DNA of 64,000 nt from Holothuria scabra (Eukaryota; Echinodermata; Holothuroidea; Aspidochirotida; Holothuriidae). Both the position numbers and the translations under genes were made by a program. Where the stretch lies: assembly GCA_037179385.1 (NCBI GenBank), contig CM074185.1, positions 12,470,866-12,534,865 on the forward strand. The letters run 5' to 3'. The notes beneath the pieces are model-generated. The model did not search any database. It was not told the DNA's origin and saw nothing but the letters and a program-made list of their open reading frames with translations. How positions within the stretch are numbered: position 1 is the stretch's first letter; each line of letters starts with the position of its first letter. This document shows, in pieces, positions 24,069-36,500 of the stretch.

Positions 24069-26519
24069 AAATTCCAGTTGAACCCAGTTAAACTGGGGTC
24101 AACTGGATCCAGTTAGAAAACAGTTGAAAACCAGTTAAACCCAGTTAATCTAATATGGGAATTGGAACAAACTCAACTGGGTTGAATGTCTGAATGTAGT
24201 CAATCCAGTTGAAAGCTGGTAACCCAGTTCAACCAGGGGTGGCGCCAGCGGGGGGCAAGGGGACATGCCCCCCCCCCCCCCCGTCGGGGGCAATTTCCTT
24301 CTGAGAGGTCTAAAAATGAACGTAAATGACTGAAATTACTGGAAGGATGATCATGAACTTTTTTTCCTTTTGAACTAAATTATTCTTTTGTAACGGTATT
24401 TTAATGCCTAACTGAAACTATTTCAATCACTTCTTACTAGCTCTGTTAACCCTCATCCCATCTTCAATCCGCAAGGTCATACCCCCGTCGGGAAAGGCTG
24501 CCCTTTCCCCTGTTGTTGAGAAAACCCATTTTCGTCGGGGAGCCTTCATCTGCATGCCTACGTTAAACTGATAAAAGATGCGGGTCTTATAAACTTCAGT
24601 CACCCGGACGGTCTTCTTAATTTTGCTCACTAGAAGACCATATTCTTCAAGAAAACTCACAATTCCGAATTTTCTGGCAAAAACAGACGAGAAGTGGTTC
24701 AGGTGCATGCAGTGCCCAATGTTCTGCCACCTGCAAGGCCTGCCCTTACAGCCGAATTCTAGTAACGGTAATGAAAATCAGAGAGGCCGTTTCAGCTACA
24801 CACAGGCTGATGATAAACAGTAGTGTGAAAATGTCTCCCAATAAGTCTGACTGAAAATTCATTTGAAGCCACCTTGTAACGTGGCATATTTTAAAAAATT
24901 CAAATACATAGGAAGAAAAATCATTTAAAGTCTGGAGTTCGGGAAGTCACGTAGAAAATCTCATTTTTTAGCAGGCCTTGCAATGGACTACAACGACGGA
25001 GGCAAGAACACTAGTATGTTTTCAACTCCGCAGCAGAGTTTTCCCCCGAAAAGAGACAAGAACATTACATCTAATTAATTGCAGAAGTACCCTTTTATCT
25101 GGTAATTTTCTGATCACTTAGCAAGTTGGGTTTTTCTATTGAAGTGTAACTTTCATTTTAAAGGAAAGCTCAAAATAACGACTGCTTTATTACTAGTTTA
25201 CAATTTTCTGTACGCTTCGCGCCAACTGATGGTGGCGCTCGGCTTAGATAGAGTGTTTTGGTCGAACAGATTACTTAACAGAACATTGCAAGCTTGCAAA
25301 TTGTTCTTCGTTTTGGGACAGTATTATGAAGTTAAAATTTTATTGCGAAAGAAAGCTCAAAATAATGACTGATTTGTTTTTAGGTACGAGCCCGGGAAAT
25401 GCCATTTCCTGCTGTCTGGAGGTTCTCAATTTTTAAAAATTCCTGTACCCTTTTTCTGATTTTGATAGTCGTTCGGGCAAAATGACATTTTTCAGACAAA
25501 AGAGACAATTCTGCCCCTCCCAAACTGAAACGCTCCCGTACTTCTATGTCAATATATAAAACATAAAACTTCGAATGTATACGGGAAACCAAACTGTTTC
25601 CGCGGGAGAATTTTCCCAATATGGTCCGAGGGCCTTAATCTGCATGATGATATTCAGTAATCCCAACCAAACTACAGATCACGCCCTACTTGATTTTCTT
25701 GTAAGAAGATTAGATTCTTCCATAAAACCCGTAAATCTGTCACAAAATTACAAGTTTTCTCCAGTATAAGCTTCAGATTGTTAAAAGTGGCAAAATTTTC
25801 CAATTTCGATGGATACTCCGTACAATAAACAACCAAAGCCAACTCTGCTAATCACCCCAACATTCTACCTAATTTTGCTCTTGAAAGTAATATCACTTAA
25901 TAAAAAACACAAATATTTCATAATAACTGTACCTCAAACCAAATTTTCTTCGATTAAATTCCGAAATTTCTCCAATAAAATAAGCTCTTAATTTTCAAAT
26001 CTTAGTTCAAAAAAGGAAAAACTTTTTGGGGCAACCTAGTCTCGTGTTGAAGATTTAGTGCGTAGGCCTAGTACGATTAAATGCATAACCCCAAAATATT
26101 GACAGCTATCGCCTATATAACGTTTTTAATTTTTCCCATATGGAGGACAGATCCTTCAATAAACACCCCAACTTTTTAATGGTCCTCCCAAAAGGAAAAC
26201 TTCTTTAAAAAATTTTTAATTTTGTCTTCAAAATTAACTCCCGATTTTTAAGTATTTGTTGTAAAGAAGGCCGAAAATTTCTCGCGCTGGGTGCGCCTCA
26301 AAATGTTGAGTCACGTCCCACCGGGACTAACTCAAAGCCTTTGTCGGGGCCTTGAAATGCCGGCCCCCCTGTCGGGGAACTTGGCCCCCCTGTCGGGGAA
26401 ATTCTGGCGCCACCCCTGAGTTCAACCAAGTTGGTTTTATATGGGATTTGGAACACTAAGACCAGCTGAGTTCAACTGGGTCCCAGTTGAATTGGTCAAC
26501 ATGGGTTCAACTGGAATTT
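24069..26519. mobile_element. Older palindromic CAGTTGAAC repeat interrupted by the hAT element
   Basis: The outer flanks of the hAT insertion carry an 18-bp perfect inverted repeat: AAATTCCAGTTGAACCCA at 24069-24086 and its complement at 26502-26519. Between them the CAGTTGAAC or GTTCAACTGG motif recurs many times on both strands. Without the hAT insertion the element is about 260 bp. This makes it a fold-back MITE; its superfamily is unknown and I see no clear target duplication. Confidence 0.75.
24234..26418. mobile_element. Non-autonomous hAT transposon, 2185 bp, with perfect 8-bp target duplication
   Basis: The ends are CAGGGGTGGCGCCAG and its exact complement CTGGCGCCACCCCTG. AGTTCAAC occurs immediately outside both ends (24226-24233 and 26419-26426). 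An 8-bp duplication plus CAGGGG-type termini defines the hAT superfamily. The interior is AT-rich with only short open frames and no recognisable transposase (no RNase H-like or hATC motif), so it would need an enzyme supplied elsewhere. G-rich subterminal blocks (CCCCCTGTCGGGG) repeat near the right end. Confidence 0.93.
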
Positions 26520-27038
26520 GTACCGGGGGATGACTCAATTAAGTATCGGGCGGTCTCCGAAAATGTCACAGGTTGATTCCGATAAAAGATGTCCCCGAAA
26601 AGTCCATGCACAGCGAGGAGGGAGAAATTGTCCCATTCCAGTCCTAGTATGTGCAATATACGTTGAAAATATATGTGAAGACTTAGAGAGCCGGTAAAAC
26701 AGAACTCCTCGTGCACGAATAATGATTCAAAATAATAATTAATGTCTATCACGCCTGTCCAGTATCTGACCTTTTGAAACCAGTAGCAACTGATCAGGGA
26801 GCTGACTGAACTGAACGAAAAAAATTGAAACTTACCACTTAATCCCAGACGAATCCTATGCTTGTTTTGAGTGGCTTTAGGCATTCATTAGTCAGCGGTC
26901 CGTCGATAAATCGTCTTCATTTAGGCCTATTGTGTACATGAATTTCCAACCTTCATATTCAGTGAAAATGGGAAACCAAGATACAGTTAGGTGTACAACC
27001 ATCTACGATACAGGTAAGCAAGGAAACTGAAAAATTAA

Positions 27039-27371
27039 AGGTAATGGACCCCGCAGTTACGACCGACTGAAATCGCTGGCAGACCATCACTTGACTGTCC
27101 GGATATATTCATCCACCCCAAACAGTTCCGATTCTCCCAACCGCGAGCCCCTCCAACAGGCTGTCTGCATCTCCTGCTTATCCAGACACACCCCTAATAT
27201 ATTGCTTCTGTGCCATGTTGAGCATACAAGGTCTTACTTTTACCAAAACACTCTCAATGCATGCAGTGTTATATGAGCTACTCAGTCTGCATTTTTAAGG
27301 AGTGGGCCAATTGAGAATTCAGTTGTAAAACTCCGAGTAAAATTGTACTTTAGGATAACGGATGACTGCCT
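27039..27371. mobile_element. TTAA-target MITE family, copy 3 (intergenic)
   Basis: TTAA occurs on both sides (27035-27038, 27372-27375). The internal blocks CCACCCCAAACAGTTCC, ATCCAGACACACCCC and GGGCCAATTGAGAATT match the family. It is diverged. Confidence 0.75.
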
Positions 27372-27775
27372 TTAATTCAGAGTCGTGTAGAATTTCCCCC
27401 AAAACAATGTGTCAATTACATAAACGTCCCAAACTCCCAGGTTTACGTAAACGTATAGCCGCCTTTATCCGGTCCAAACAAAACCAATCCTTCTTATAGT
27501 TAACTATGACACTCAGCCCCCATGCAGAAAAATGTTTAGCCGTGTTTGAACTCGACTTCATAACTAACAAACATCTCAAATCCAATTTAATGTAGGAATG
27601 CAGTGATGAATGAGTACTCCTTGAACAGGGTCTCTTCCAGCTCTCTGCTTTGATGCAGTGCTCATGCGCGCACTGGCAAAGTTCCCAAAAAAAAATATAT
27701 TGGCACATTTTATGTCGAAGTCTAATTTCCTGATGGACGTACAGTTCTTCGGACATTGATTGGATTACTATTGAG

Positions 27776-27905
27776 TTAGTAAGTTAGTTATAAATGGAGT
27801 TTCACTGCCCAGGTTCCAACCAATTGGTTCAAGTCGAGTTGGCCACGGCCTCTTTTCCAGTTGTGGCTCACTGGGTTGTTTTCCTATACTCCATTGCTTG
27901 AGCGG
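27776..27905 (-). mobile_element. SINE fragment, same family as 51370-51597
   Basis: The body and (CTAA)n-like tail are shared: TGGAGTTTCACTGCCCAGG, TTCCAACCAATTGGTTCAAG, TCTTTTCCAGTTGTGGCTCA on the plus strand. The tRNA-like head is not recognisable. Confidence 0.6.
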
Positions 27906-28940
27906 AGCATCACGCACAATGACGTAAGGATTACTCATGAATGCTGTCTTTGCTGGCGTACTGCGTGAGGGTGGGGAAGGGGAAGACTGCTCCATATTTT
28001 GCGGCCAAGATCTAAAATTAATGCAGGAATTTTGGAAAAAAAAATTCTCACCCGATTTGAGGTAAGTCGGGCACTGGTTTCGATTTCTCAGAAAAGTCCT
28101 GCCCGAAATCTTGAAATGATATTTACGAAGAAAGAAAAACATCATAGTGACAGTCGCGGTTAAATATTTTCCTGCAAAAATCAGCAAGATTACAAAACTC
28201 TCTACGCATTGGAGAATAGCAAAGACCTATTATTTGAGCGCGTTACTTCACCGTATTTTTAGCGCAATGTCTGGAATGGCCGAATATCCGGCCTAATTCT
28301 TTTAAGCTCTTATAAGAAGATATCATAGTCAGGGTAACATTTTCATGAAAAATAAGAAGCATAAAACATCAACACATTTGCGAAGCAATATATCGCCTGA
28401 AAGAACTATTGTTCCTCTCAGTCTGTTCTTAAATCTTGCACAACACAATGCCCAATTATCTGAATTCATTTAAAACTTTGCTCGAAAATAAAAAATCGCT
28501 ATTTTCAAAGTAAAATTTTCGGGGAAAATAAAAATAATTAGAAAGGTTTGAAGCACATTCTGGCATTCTCATGGAAAGAATTCCTGAGCCTCACTTCATA
28601 CTGCAGTCTTTCAAAAACTTACCCAAAATCGTTAGTATTTGGGCAACGGTTGAAAGAAAAAGTTCTGAGATGTTTTCAAAGGCCAAATTAAAGAGACAGG
28701 TGGACAGAAAGGAAGGTGATCAGATACCGACAGTACCTAATAGTTGAATTACCATCTATCTTGTCAAGGAGCCGCATTCAACGGTAATGAAATCGAGCGT
28801 GCTGTTTTCAATGCATTTCGTCCTGCACGTGCAGCAGATCATATGCGAGTAGTCGACTGGTTGACAAATAAGTTGCCTGGATTTGTCGGTGTTGGTCGTT
28901 GTTTTGCCCCAAAAGGAAGACGTACGTTTTGCTTTGTGAC

Positions 28941-29578
28941 CAGGCGCGGATCCAAGGGGGGAGGGGGGGATTTTGACGGCTTCAGCCCTCACTTTTTCGC
29001 CACATCATCAATATAAAACATGCGGAAAATTGGCAATGCAACGTACTCCCTCACACCCATGCTTTTTCTTGGGTCCAGCTCTCCCCTTTTTGGAATGTCT
29101 GGATCCGTACCTGGTGACATCATATGCATAAGGTTTCCAGTGCAGTCAAAATTAGTTCCGGTGAAATGTATATGGCTCGTTGGAGACATACACAGAAATA
29201 AAACTACTGACGAAATATTCTGAATATAACTTTGAACATTTGAGTCATAGAAGAAATCAGTGGGTTTTTTTTTTTTTTTTTTTTGTTAAAGCTAAGTGAC
29301 AATTTTATAAGTGCTAGTCTCAAAATGTGACACTTTCAATTAGCCGTTGCACGTAAAAAGAATCAGTTTCGCTATTTTTCATTTTTTCTCGTTCTGGAAT
29401 AAGGCCTAATAATTGCCATATCCGGCCATCTGGAAGGATCTGTAAAACCAATTTTTTGTACTCTCCTCCCCAATTTAGAGTGGCGCTCCGTTTACGCATG
29501 CTGGCACCCCACCCCCATATTTTTTCCATTCCGCTGCACCTGACCTGATCACCTTCTGGCAAATCCTGGATCCGCCAT
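28941..29578. mobile_element. hAT-like element with GGATCC termini
   Basis: The ends are CAGGCGCGGATCCAAGG and TCCTGGATCCGCC. The left 160 bp match, in reverse, the short element at 55808-55964 (CTCAGCCCTC, TTTTTCGCCACATCA, CAACTCCCTCACACCC). I see no convincing target duplication. No coding potential is supported. Confidence 0.6.
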
Positions 29579-30304
29579 TTCTATCCTTGTTCATACTTCA
29601 GACAAAATATGAAACGACCACACAGTTACACACACAAATGTGTATAGAAAGTATTTCATTGTTATTGTCAAGATAAAAGCAACTGAAAAGGCCTCCAATC
29701 TAGAAAGTCTTGAAAAAGAAAGCAAATTTTCAAAAGAGTGGAAGGCACTCCTTCCCTTAGAACCCTCCGAAGGCCGGTAAACATTTTACAATGATTTCCT
29801 ACTTCATATCCCCAAAATATGTTCACCTTGTCCTATATTATATGAGGCTTCGATCACCGCTGGCTTCGAGGGTGGAGTTAGCTCGGTAGTTTAGCGTACT
29901 GCGTTGCAAACTTCTAGAGGGAGCAGAACTCCTCCGGGAGTAAATTTTTGGTTTTCACCCCTTGGCTCTTCGCCAGAGAGTCGAGGGGGCTTTTAGAAAA
30001 ATACTACCTTGCAAACTGGAGGGTCCTGTCTCAAATCCCAATGGAACCATTCCCTGTGGTCTGAAAATTAGCTTGTTCAGCACAGTGATGCTGAGGGGGT
30101 TTAAAATTGATTGGTGAACTACAAAATTGGGTATTTGGTTGTCCGTTTCATGATGTTTTCCATGTTCAGTAAGTTCGCTGGCTCAGTTCAGCTGTTGAGC
30201 AGTGGCGAAGAGCAAATAACCTCCACCCCACCCAGCTTTTGGGAAAGTGGCTAAAAGTGGCTAAAAGACTGGTGATACCCTCACGTCCGTCACATGGGGA
30301 TGTT

Positions 30305-30452
30305 AAACAATCTCAGTACATTTCATGCTGTGTAATATAAGCTTTGGTACTCTGCATTGTTTGAATCAGCTGTCAATCAAAGAGCTGAGCCAATCGAGAA
30401 TTTTGCTAGAGTCCCACAAGAGTTGTAGTTTGGGATGAGAGAATTGGTCATA
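30305..30452. mobile_element. TTAA-target MITE family, copy 4 (right half only)
   Basis: It retains the GTAATATAAGCTTTGGTACT, GCATTGTTTGAATCAGCTG and GAGCCAATCGAGAATT blocks and the GTTTGGGATGAGAGAATTGG end. The left half and the TTAA sites are missing. Confidence 0.7.
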
Positions 30453-32609
30453 GTAGACAGGTAAATTAATTCTCCTAACTTCTAAAAAGCCTTTCGAGAC
30501 GGGTCTCTACTGCCATTCGAAACCGGTCTCGAATGGTTTTCAGCCAATAAGAATGCAGGAAATCAATACAAGTGTTTTTGGATGTGTGATATTATATTGA
30601 GAACTCGTAATGGTTACTGTGTTGTACCAGGGAGTTGCTCTAGCAACTCCCGGGTTGTACGAGCAACAAACACCTCCAACTACAATTACAAAACCTTTCA
30701 CTTGCAACTTGCACTTGCATGTAGGTTTTTTAAGAAACGTTTTTACAAAAGAGACCTTGATGAGCAGTGCGTAATTTATTGATAACTTTTTTTTTATTTT
30801 ATTTTTTTATTTTTTATTTTTTGGAAATAGCCTGCCCCTATTGCAAGAAGTGGACCTTTTCGAGTAAATTCGTGAAATGTTGTGTGCTTGGACTTTCGGA
30901 ATTGGACTGTGTGGAGCTAATTGTGAGAGACTATTTAAGCGAAGTATCGCTGTCATCAGTTGGCCTTAAGCACCCCACTTAGAAAAATTCTTGGATACCA
31001 AGGTAGGCCTAGGTTGTCAAAATATGAGCATGGCCGTGCGGGACTCTGTGGCTTTTTGCCCTACTCGAGATCCCCAACCTGGGCATAATCTCTGCCATAG
31101 GCATACGTGAGCATTTCAGTTTAGAGGAGAAGACTTCCTGACCGAAAAATGTAATTCTGACGGAAATACCCCCCCCCCCATGGGTTGGCGCGGAGCATAC
31201 GGAAAATTTTGAAAAATCGTACCCCCACTCGAATGGCCAAAAATTGTGTTTTCATGCTTGTAAACATGGTAAGGATAATCTTAACAGTCTTTATATTTAG
31301 CCTTTGTTTACCGGTGGAATAATAATAAAAAAATAAGCAACATGCTACCGTGATGAGGAAATTACCACAAAAAATTTTCCACTTATATTATTAGATTAAA
31401 TGGTCTTGAATGTTTTCGGGAATAAATATACAACGGAATTAAAAATATGGTAATGTTTCTCTAATGTGACTCTTGGCTAAATTCAAGATCCGCTGAATTT
31501 ATGAAATTATCTATGCGACTGCCCGAACTCCCGTTGGTAAATGATTTTACTCCTAACATCTTTCTCATGATAAATGGGACGATATTGCTCACCACACTCG
31601 AACATCATCCTCTCCCCTGCCCCGCCTCGTGCGTCTATGCCTGCCCGGGAAGGAGCCTAGGGGGTGGGCCTCTCACTTTTGATAATTTTTGAAAAGGTAT
31701 GTGTCCTTACACGAAGTCGCGGGTGCCACAGACGCTACCTTTTGAAACAAAATTTTCCTACTGCTTTTAGGAATTGAAAAATAATATTGGTATATTTGAG
31801 AAATTGTTACGTGCCTTTACAGTTTACATGCAATCAATGATGCCACATATGCTACCTTTTTGTAAAATCTGTGTTACTTAAGGACGCATTTTTGTGATCT
31901 GAAATAAAAATGGCATCCGTAAAGGGGCATGGTCGAAATGCCCTCCTACTTACGCCGCTGATATCTTAAATTCATTTAAATAAACTATGGCAGCGATGCT
32001 ACAGAATCTCAATATTTTCGTTCAAGTGTTTTCAATTCATATTGCATTAAATTTATTAATGGTACTGTTTAGAAAAAACATGTCTTCTCATTTGGTCAAA
32101 TTTTATTTTATGAGAAGTTTTGCAGTCGTATAGACAGAGGTTAATCTTGTGAAGCGTGGGAATGCACTGGGCGCATGGACGGCGACCATGGTTAGACGGG
32201 TCCGGGGGTATGTCCCCTCCAATATTTTTAGCTGGGCGGTCATCAGTATATCAATTAGTTTCCCCCAACAGAAAAAATATATAGGCATAAGTTTGTCCCT
32301 GGCGGACCTTGAACCAACTAGGCCAAAGCAAGTCAAGTGTATATCATCATATTTTTTATATTTTTATACAAAGAGATTGGCCTATACTAAGACCTCAGAG
32401 CTTTCAAGGTTGGTCACGTAGGTCTAGCCCGCGAAGCGGACGAAGTCTATGACTCAGGCGGACTTCAAGTTCGGGACCCCACCCGCGAGAGCGCTGTGTG
32501 CGAACCCTTTTAACATTTTCTTTCCTGTTCCCTCACAGTTTAAAATCCGCTATCTACCTAGCTGTACTGCTGATTGCACCAACTTACAACTATGACCATC
32601 CCATATTAA

Positions 32610-32904
32610 AGGCCCAATTCTCTCATCCCAAACAGTATCAATTCTCCTAACCTTCTTAATTAACCCCCTCCCACAATTGTCTAAAATTCACCCTCATCCA
32701 GACACAATCTCCTTTTATTTCTTCGGGGTGAGTATAGCCCAATGTGCATAATCAAACACTATCAAAACAGTCCGTGATGTGTAATATAACTTTTGGTACT
32801 CCAGCGGCATTGTTTGAATTAGCAGTCAATCAAAAAGCTGAGCCAATTGAGAATTTCTGTTACCCTATACTAGAAGTGTAGTTTGGGGTGAGAGGATTGT
32901 CCCT
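32610..32904. mobile_element. TTAA-target MITE family, copy 5, intact
   Basis: TTAA at 32606-32609 and 32905-32908 flanks AGGCCCAATTCTCTCATCCC and GGGGTGAGAGGATTGTCCCT. It is the best-preserved copy in the window. Confidence 0.88.
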
Positions 32905-33369
32905 TTAATCATAATCATGTGATCAAGTTCACACTGTATTGTTTGGGTGGTGTTTACCTATGATTGTTACACTTCAGTTACACTGCGGTATTCTCTGATG
33001 GTTCCACTTGCGAGACCCTCACGCGGGCTTCACCTCTGGAACTGCCGATCTTTGAGAAATTATTTTACACATAAAAGTTTTATGAAAAATTCTGGGTAAA
33101 AGAATGAATATAAAAATAACTTTTGAAAAACTTAGGGTTTTTGTTAGTTTTAGGAAGGTTTTTTATTATCTTGCCAGGAAAATTTCTTTTCATCTGTAGA
33201 ATTTAGTGCTTGCAAGCTGGCCTCAAAAATATACACCTTACTATGGCACTATTGGGCTGTCGTAGCAAAGCATACAGCGTACACAATGTACTAATGTAAC
33301 TGTAATACTAATTTTAGTGCACATCTTACAAACATACAAAAAGTACACTACAAGTGAGCCTGAAAAACT

Positions 33370-33519
33370 ATGGAATTCTTTTACATGTTAGTCGCCACCG
33401 CGATTGTTACTGCAGCTTTTATCAGAAATTCTGAATGCCTTGAAAACATTAGAGCAAAATCCAATGTTTTGAAGCCTACAAATGGAACAAAGTTGAACGG
33501 AGTTGCTCCAACGCCACAG
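33370..33519 (+). CDS. NEU1: NEU1 coding exon 1 (residues 1-50), signal peptide
   Basis: The exon encodes MEFFYMLVATAIVTAAFI, a short charge-poor hydrophobic segment, then a polar region that aligns with nothing obvious. The ATG lies three codons after an in-frame TGA (33361-33363). The donor is CCACAG/GTAACA, phase 0. The link to exon 2 across a 6.2-kb intron rests on frame compatibility and the need for a signal peptide. It is the least certain exon; a transcript could show an alternative first exon. Confidence 0.72.
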
Positions 33520-36500
33520 GTAACAACTAAAAATGTCTTATTTCACGGTGTCATTGATATCGGGCTCATGTTATTACGCCGTACTACTACTAGCCTAGGC
33601 TAACTTAAGTACAGTACTAGCAACTAGCAGGCTATAGCTGGGCTAATCATGAGTCAATCACTTAAAAGAAGGGCTTCATAATCATATCAAGTTTTGATAT
33701 GTTGGAGGGGCACTCATATTAAGCATTTTGGGTGAAATTTGCATGAAAATCGGATGTATGGGTTTCAAGATATGAGCAGGCAAAGTTGTCCGGGCCATTT
33801 TCAACACAAAAGCAAACTAAGTTGAACTTGAAGCAAGCATAGGCCTATATGACATCATATCCCCACATTAGTAGACAGTCTTTTGTTTTTCTTTAAACTT
33901 CACAACCTATTTTCAAAATGTGATTGTATAAGTGGCATGAGAATTTCACAAAATTTGCATTCCTCACAGGGTAGGCGTATTTCTATTAACTTCAAGGTCA
34001 ACTCAACAGTCTGAAAAACAAAGGGAAACAAGCATTCCATGTCAATTTGAAGAAGTGATATAACCTCTGCTGCCCTAAAGATCACTTTGGAAGATAAATC
34101 TAGGAACTTAGTTATATCCTGTGAAATATCCGTCCAATTTGAATGGAAATTTCGCCACAGTGTGTAGATAATTTGGTTCCTCTTTCACATATAAAAACTG
34201 AATTTTTGCTTAAACTTCCCAGTTAACAAACTTTGTAACCATAAAAATATGAAAATATCAATAAAAATCAATGAAAATTGACAGTAGTTTTTCATAATAT
34301 GTCTTCCTCTTAGTGCTATTTTGGTGTTGTTCAGATTGAGTAATCTGTAGAAAATGCATCTTGAAGTGTAGGTGGCAGTACAAATAGAAATGCTTTTGAA
34401 GTTATATCATTAGTCAATCACTTCATAAAGCAAACAAATAAAATTCCATTAATTACCACATTTAAGGTGAGTTTTTCTAATAATGATACAGAATTATCCT
34501 TTTTCTACAGAATTCTTAATTAGAATTCCATAAAAGGCATTCTCATCATCGTTTTGAGTAACTTAAATTGCAAATGTCTGGTTCATACTTTTACCGAAAC
34601 TTAAAAATCTTGCCATGACTAGTATTTCTGCTTTGAACATTAAAAATATGATGACAAATAATTGGTTTTGATGTTGTCTGAAGAATATGTAACCCAGGCA
34701 GGGATTGACTCATGTGATAGTGATTGACTCATGATAACTTACTAAACTAAAGTTAGGCCAGTATTAACTTTGGCCCACAGGGCCTCAGCAGAGAGGCCCA
34801 GTTCTCTCACCCCAAACAGTACCAATTCTCCTAACCTTCTAACTTAATCTCCTCCCACAATTGTCTGCAATTCATCCTTATGCAGTCACAATCTCCATTT
34901 AATTGCTTCAGGGTAAGTATGGAAAGGCTCGAGGTGTGTGTATAATCAAAACACTCTGCTGCGTAATAGCTGTGGTTGTCTGCATTGTTTAAATTAACAG
35001 TCAATCAAAAAGCTGGGCCAACATTCTGTACCCCTACAAGAAGTGTAATTTTGGGGTGAGAGGATTGACCCTTTAAGTTAGATGAGGTACCCCTTTCCTA
35101 GTAGGGCTGTAAACGTTTAGCAAAATAACTTAATGTTTAATCTCAAAAACTTGCGATCGTTTAGCGATTAATCGCAATTACCTTATCAGAAAAAAATAAT
35201 TTCAGTGCGTAGTGATTGATACTGAATATAATGCACAAATAGTAATAGCTGTTATCTTGCATGGTAAAATCAAATTATTCTGAAACTTTGAAGCCTACAA
35301 GGTTCAAATATGCCCAGATTGTTTCATTTAACAAAAACCAGGGATCATTAGAGTATACAAATGGATGAAAAACTGTCAAGATCAGGTTTTGCGATTAATT
35401 GCTTGAGGCTTTGTCCTAAGCGTTTATTTCACATGCGGTCATTTAGCGATTAACTGCTACACGTTCACAGCCCTATTTCCTAGTTACTCAACTTAACTCA
35501 GGATCGGTCTAGCTAGATCCATTTTGATTGGTTGTCTTTCACCTCTTCATCATTTTGTTAAAAAATAGTAAAATAGCACCACTTTTCAACAAGGAAACAA
35601 CAAGTCAAGTAACAGACCTTCAGTAAAGTGGGCACATACTGTATTTTCTCAGACTGTCAGATTTATTTTGCTTTTCTCATCATAACTGTACACTCGTTGT
35701 GCCCATTGAATTTGATAATGTTGGAATGTTTGAATATCTTGGCTACAGTATTTGCAATCTTTGACAAAACTGTTGGGACACTTTTCATATTCATCAATTT
35801 CAGTTAAAGAAGGCTAACATGAAACCACCTTTCCCCTTCCCAATGTTGCGTCAAGAAGAATGGCTCTTTGCCATGAACAGCATAACAGTGGTCACATTCC
35901 AACGGCGAGTGAGGTTTCCCAACAAGTTTGGGCCAAGATTGTAGTCCAGGCTGTACTGCAGATGCAGACCAGCCTTTTACTAGTTTTAGCCCCCTACTGT
36001 AACTACTGTACTGTATACATGTAAGGTAAACTACAAGCAATGTTGCTTAGTAGTTTAATATTCCATGCATTACGGTAAGTGTCAAACTTTTAAATGTCAA
36101 CCTCCTCATGAGGAATGTGAAGAGTATAAATTTTTCAAGCAATCATGAAATGACATCACATTCTGATATATCGTGGAGTACGTCCGAGTTGTAATTTTGG
36201 GTTTTGATGTAAAGAGAAACCTATGCATTCATGATGGCGTGTGTGTGTATGTATGTGCATGTGTATGTGTGTGTGTATGTATGTGTGTGTGTGCATATGT
36301 TTGTGTGTTTGTGACACTTTGCTTGTTTACACGATCTTGAGAAGGGATGATCTGACAGTTCTCAAACTTGGTACACAGATACCCCATACTGAGAGGAAGA
36401 ACCCTATATATTTTGGTTGAGGTCAAAGGTCATCTGGGGTCACAGGGGGTCTGAAACCAAAATCCTTGTTTACACAATATCTCAAGACAGGAAACTTGGA

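Larger units (their letters stand above)
26520..33369. other. Intergenic interval between SAPCD2 and NEU1, repeat-rich
   Basis: Besides the MITEs listed, there are homopolymer tracts (poly(T) near 29267), small hairpins such as CCATTCGAAACCGG and its complement near 30515-30540, and a CCAGGGAGTTGCTCTAGCAA hairpin near 30629. The last kilobase should include the NEU1 promoter and 5' UTR, but no core element is identifiable by eye. Confidence 0.5.

Noticed and set aside
24427..25991. Transposase fragments inside the 2.2-kb hAT element
   Set aside because: The short frames lack zinc-finger BED, RNase H-like or hATC dimerisation motifs. The element is treated as non-autonomous.
29876..30060. Possible tRNA gene (TAGCTCGGTAGTTTAGCG with a later GTCTCAAATCCC)
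   Set aside because: The two boxes are far too widely spaced and the intervening sequence repeats the TTGCAAACT segment. It is more likely a SINE or a disrupted duplicate.
23032..33369. Bidirectional promoter shared by SAPCD2 and NEU1
   Set aside because: The start codons are about 10 kb apart with many repeats between them, too far for a shared core promoter. No supporting motif is seen.
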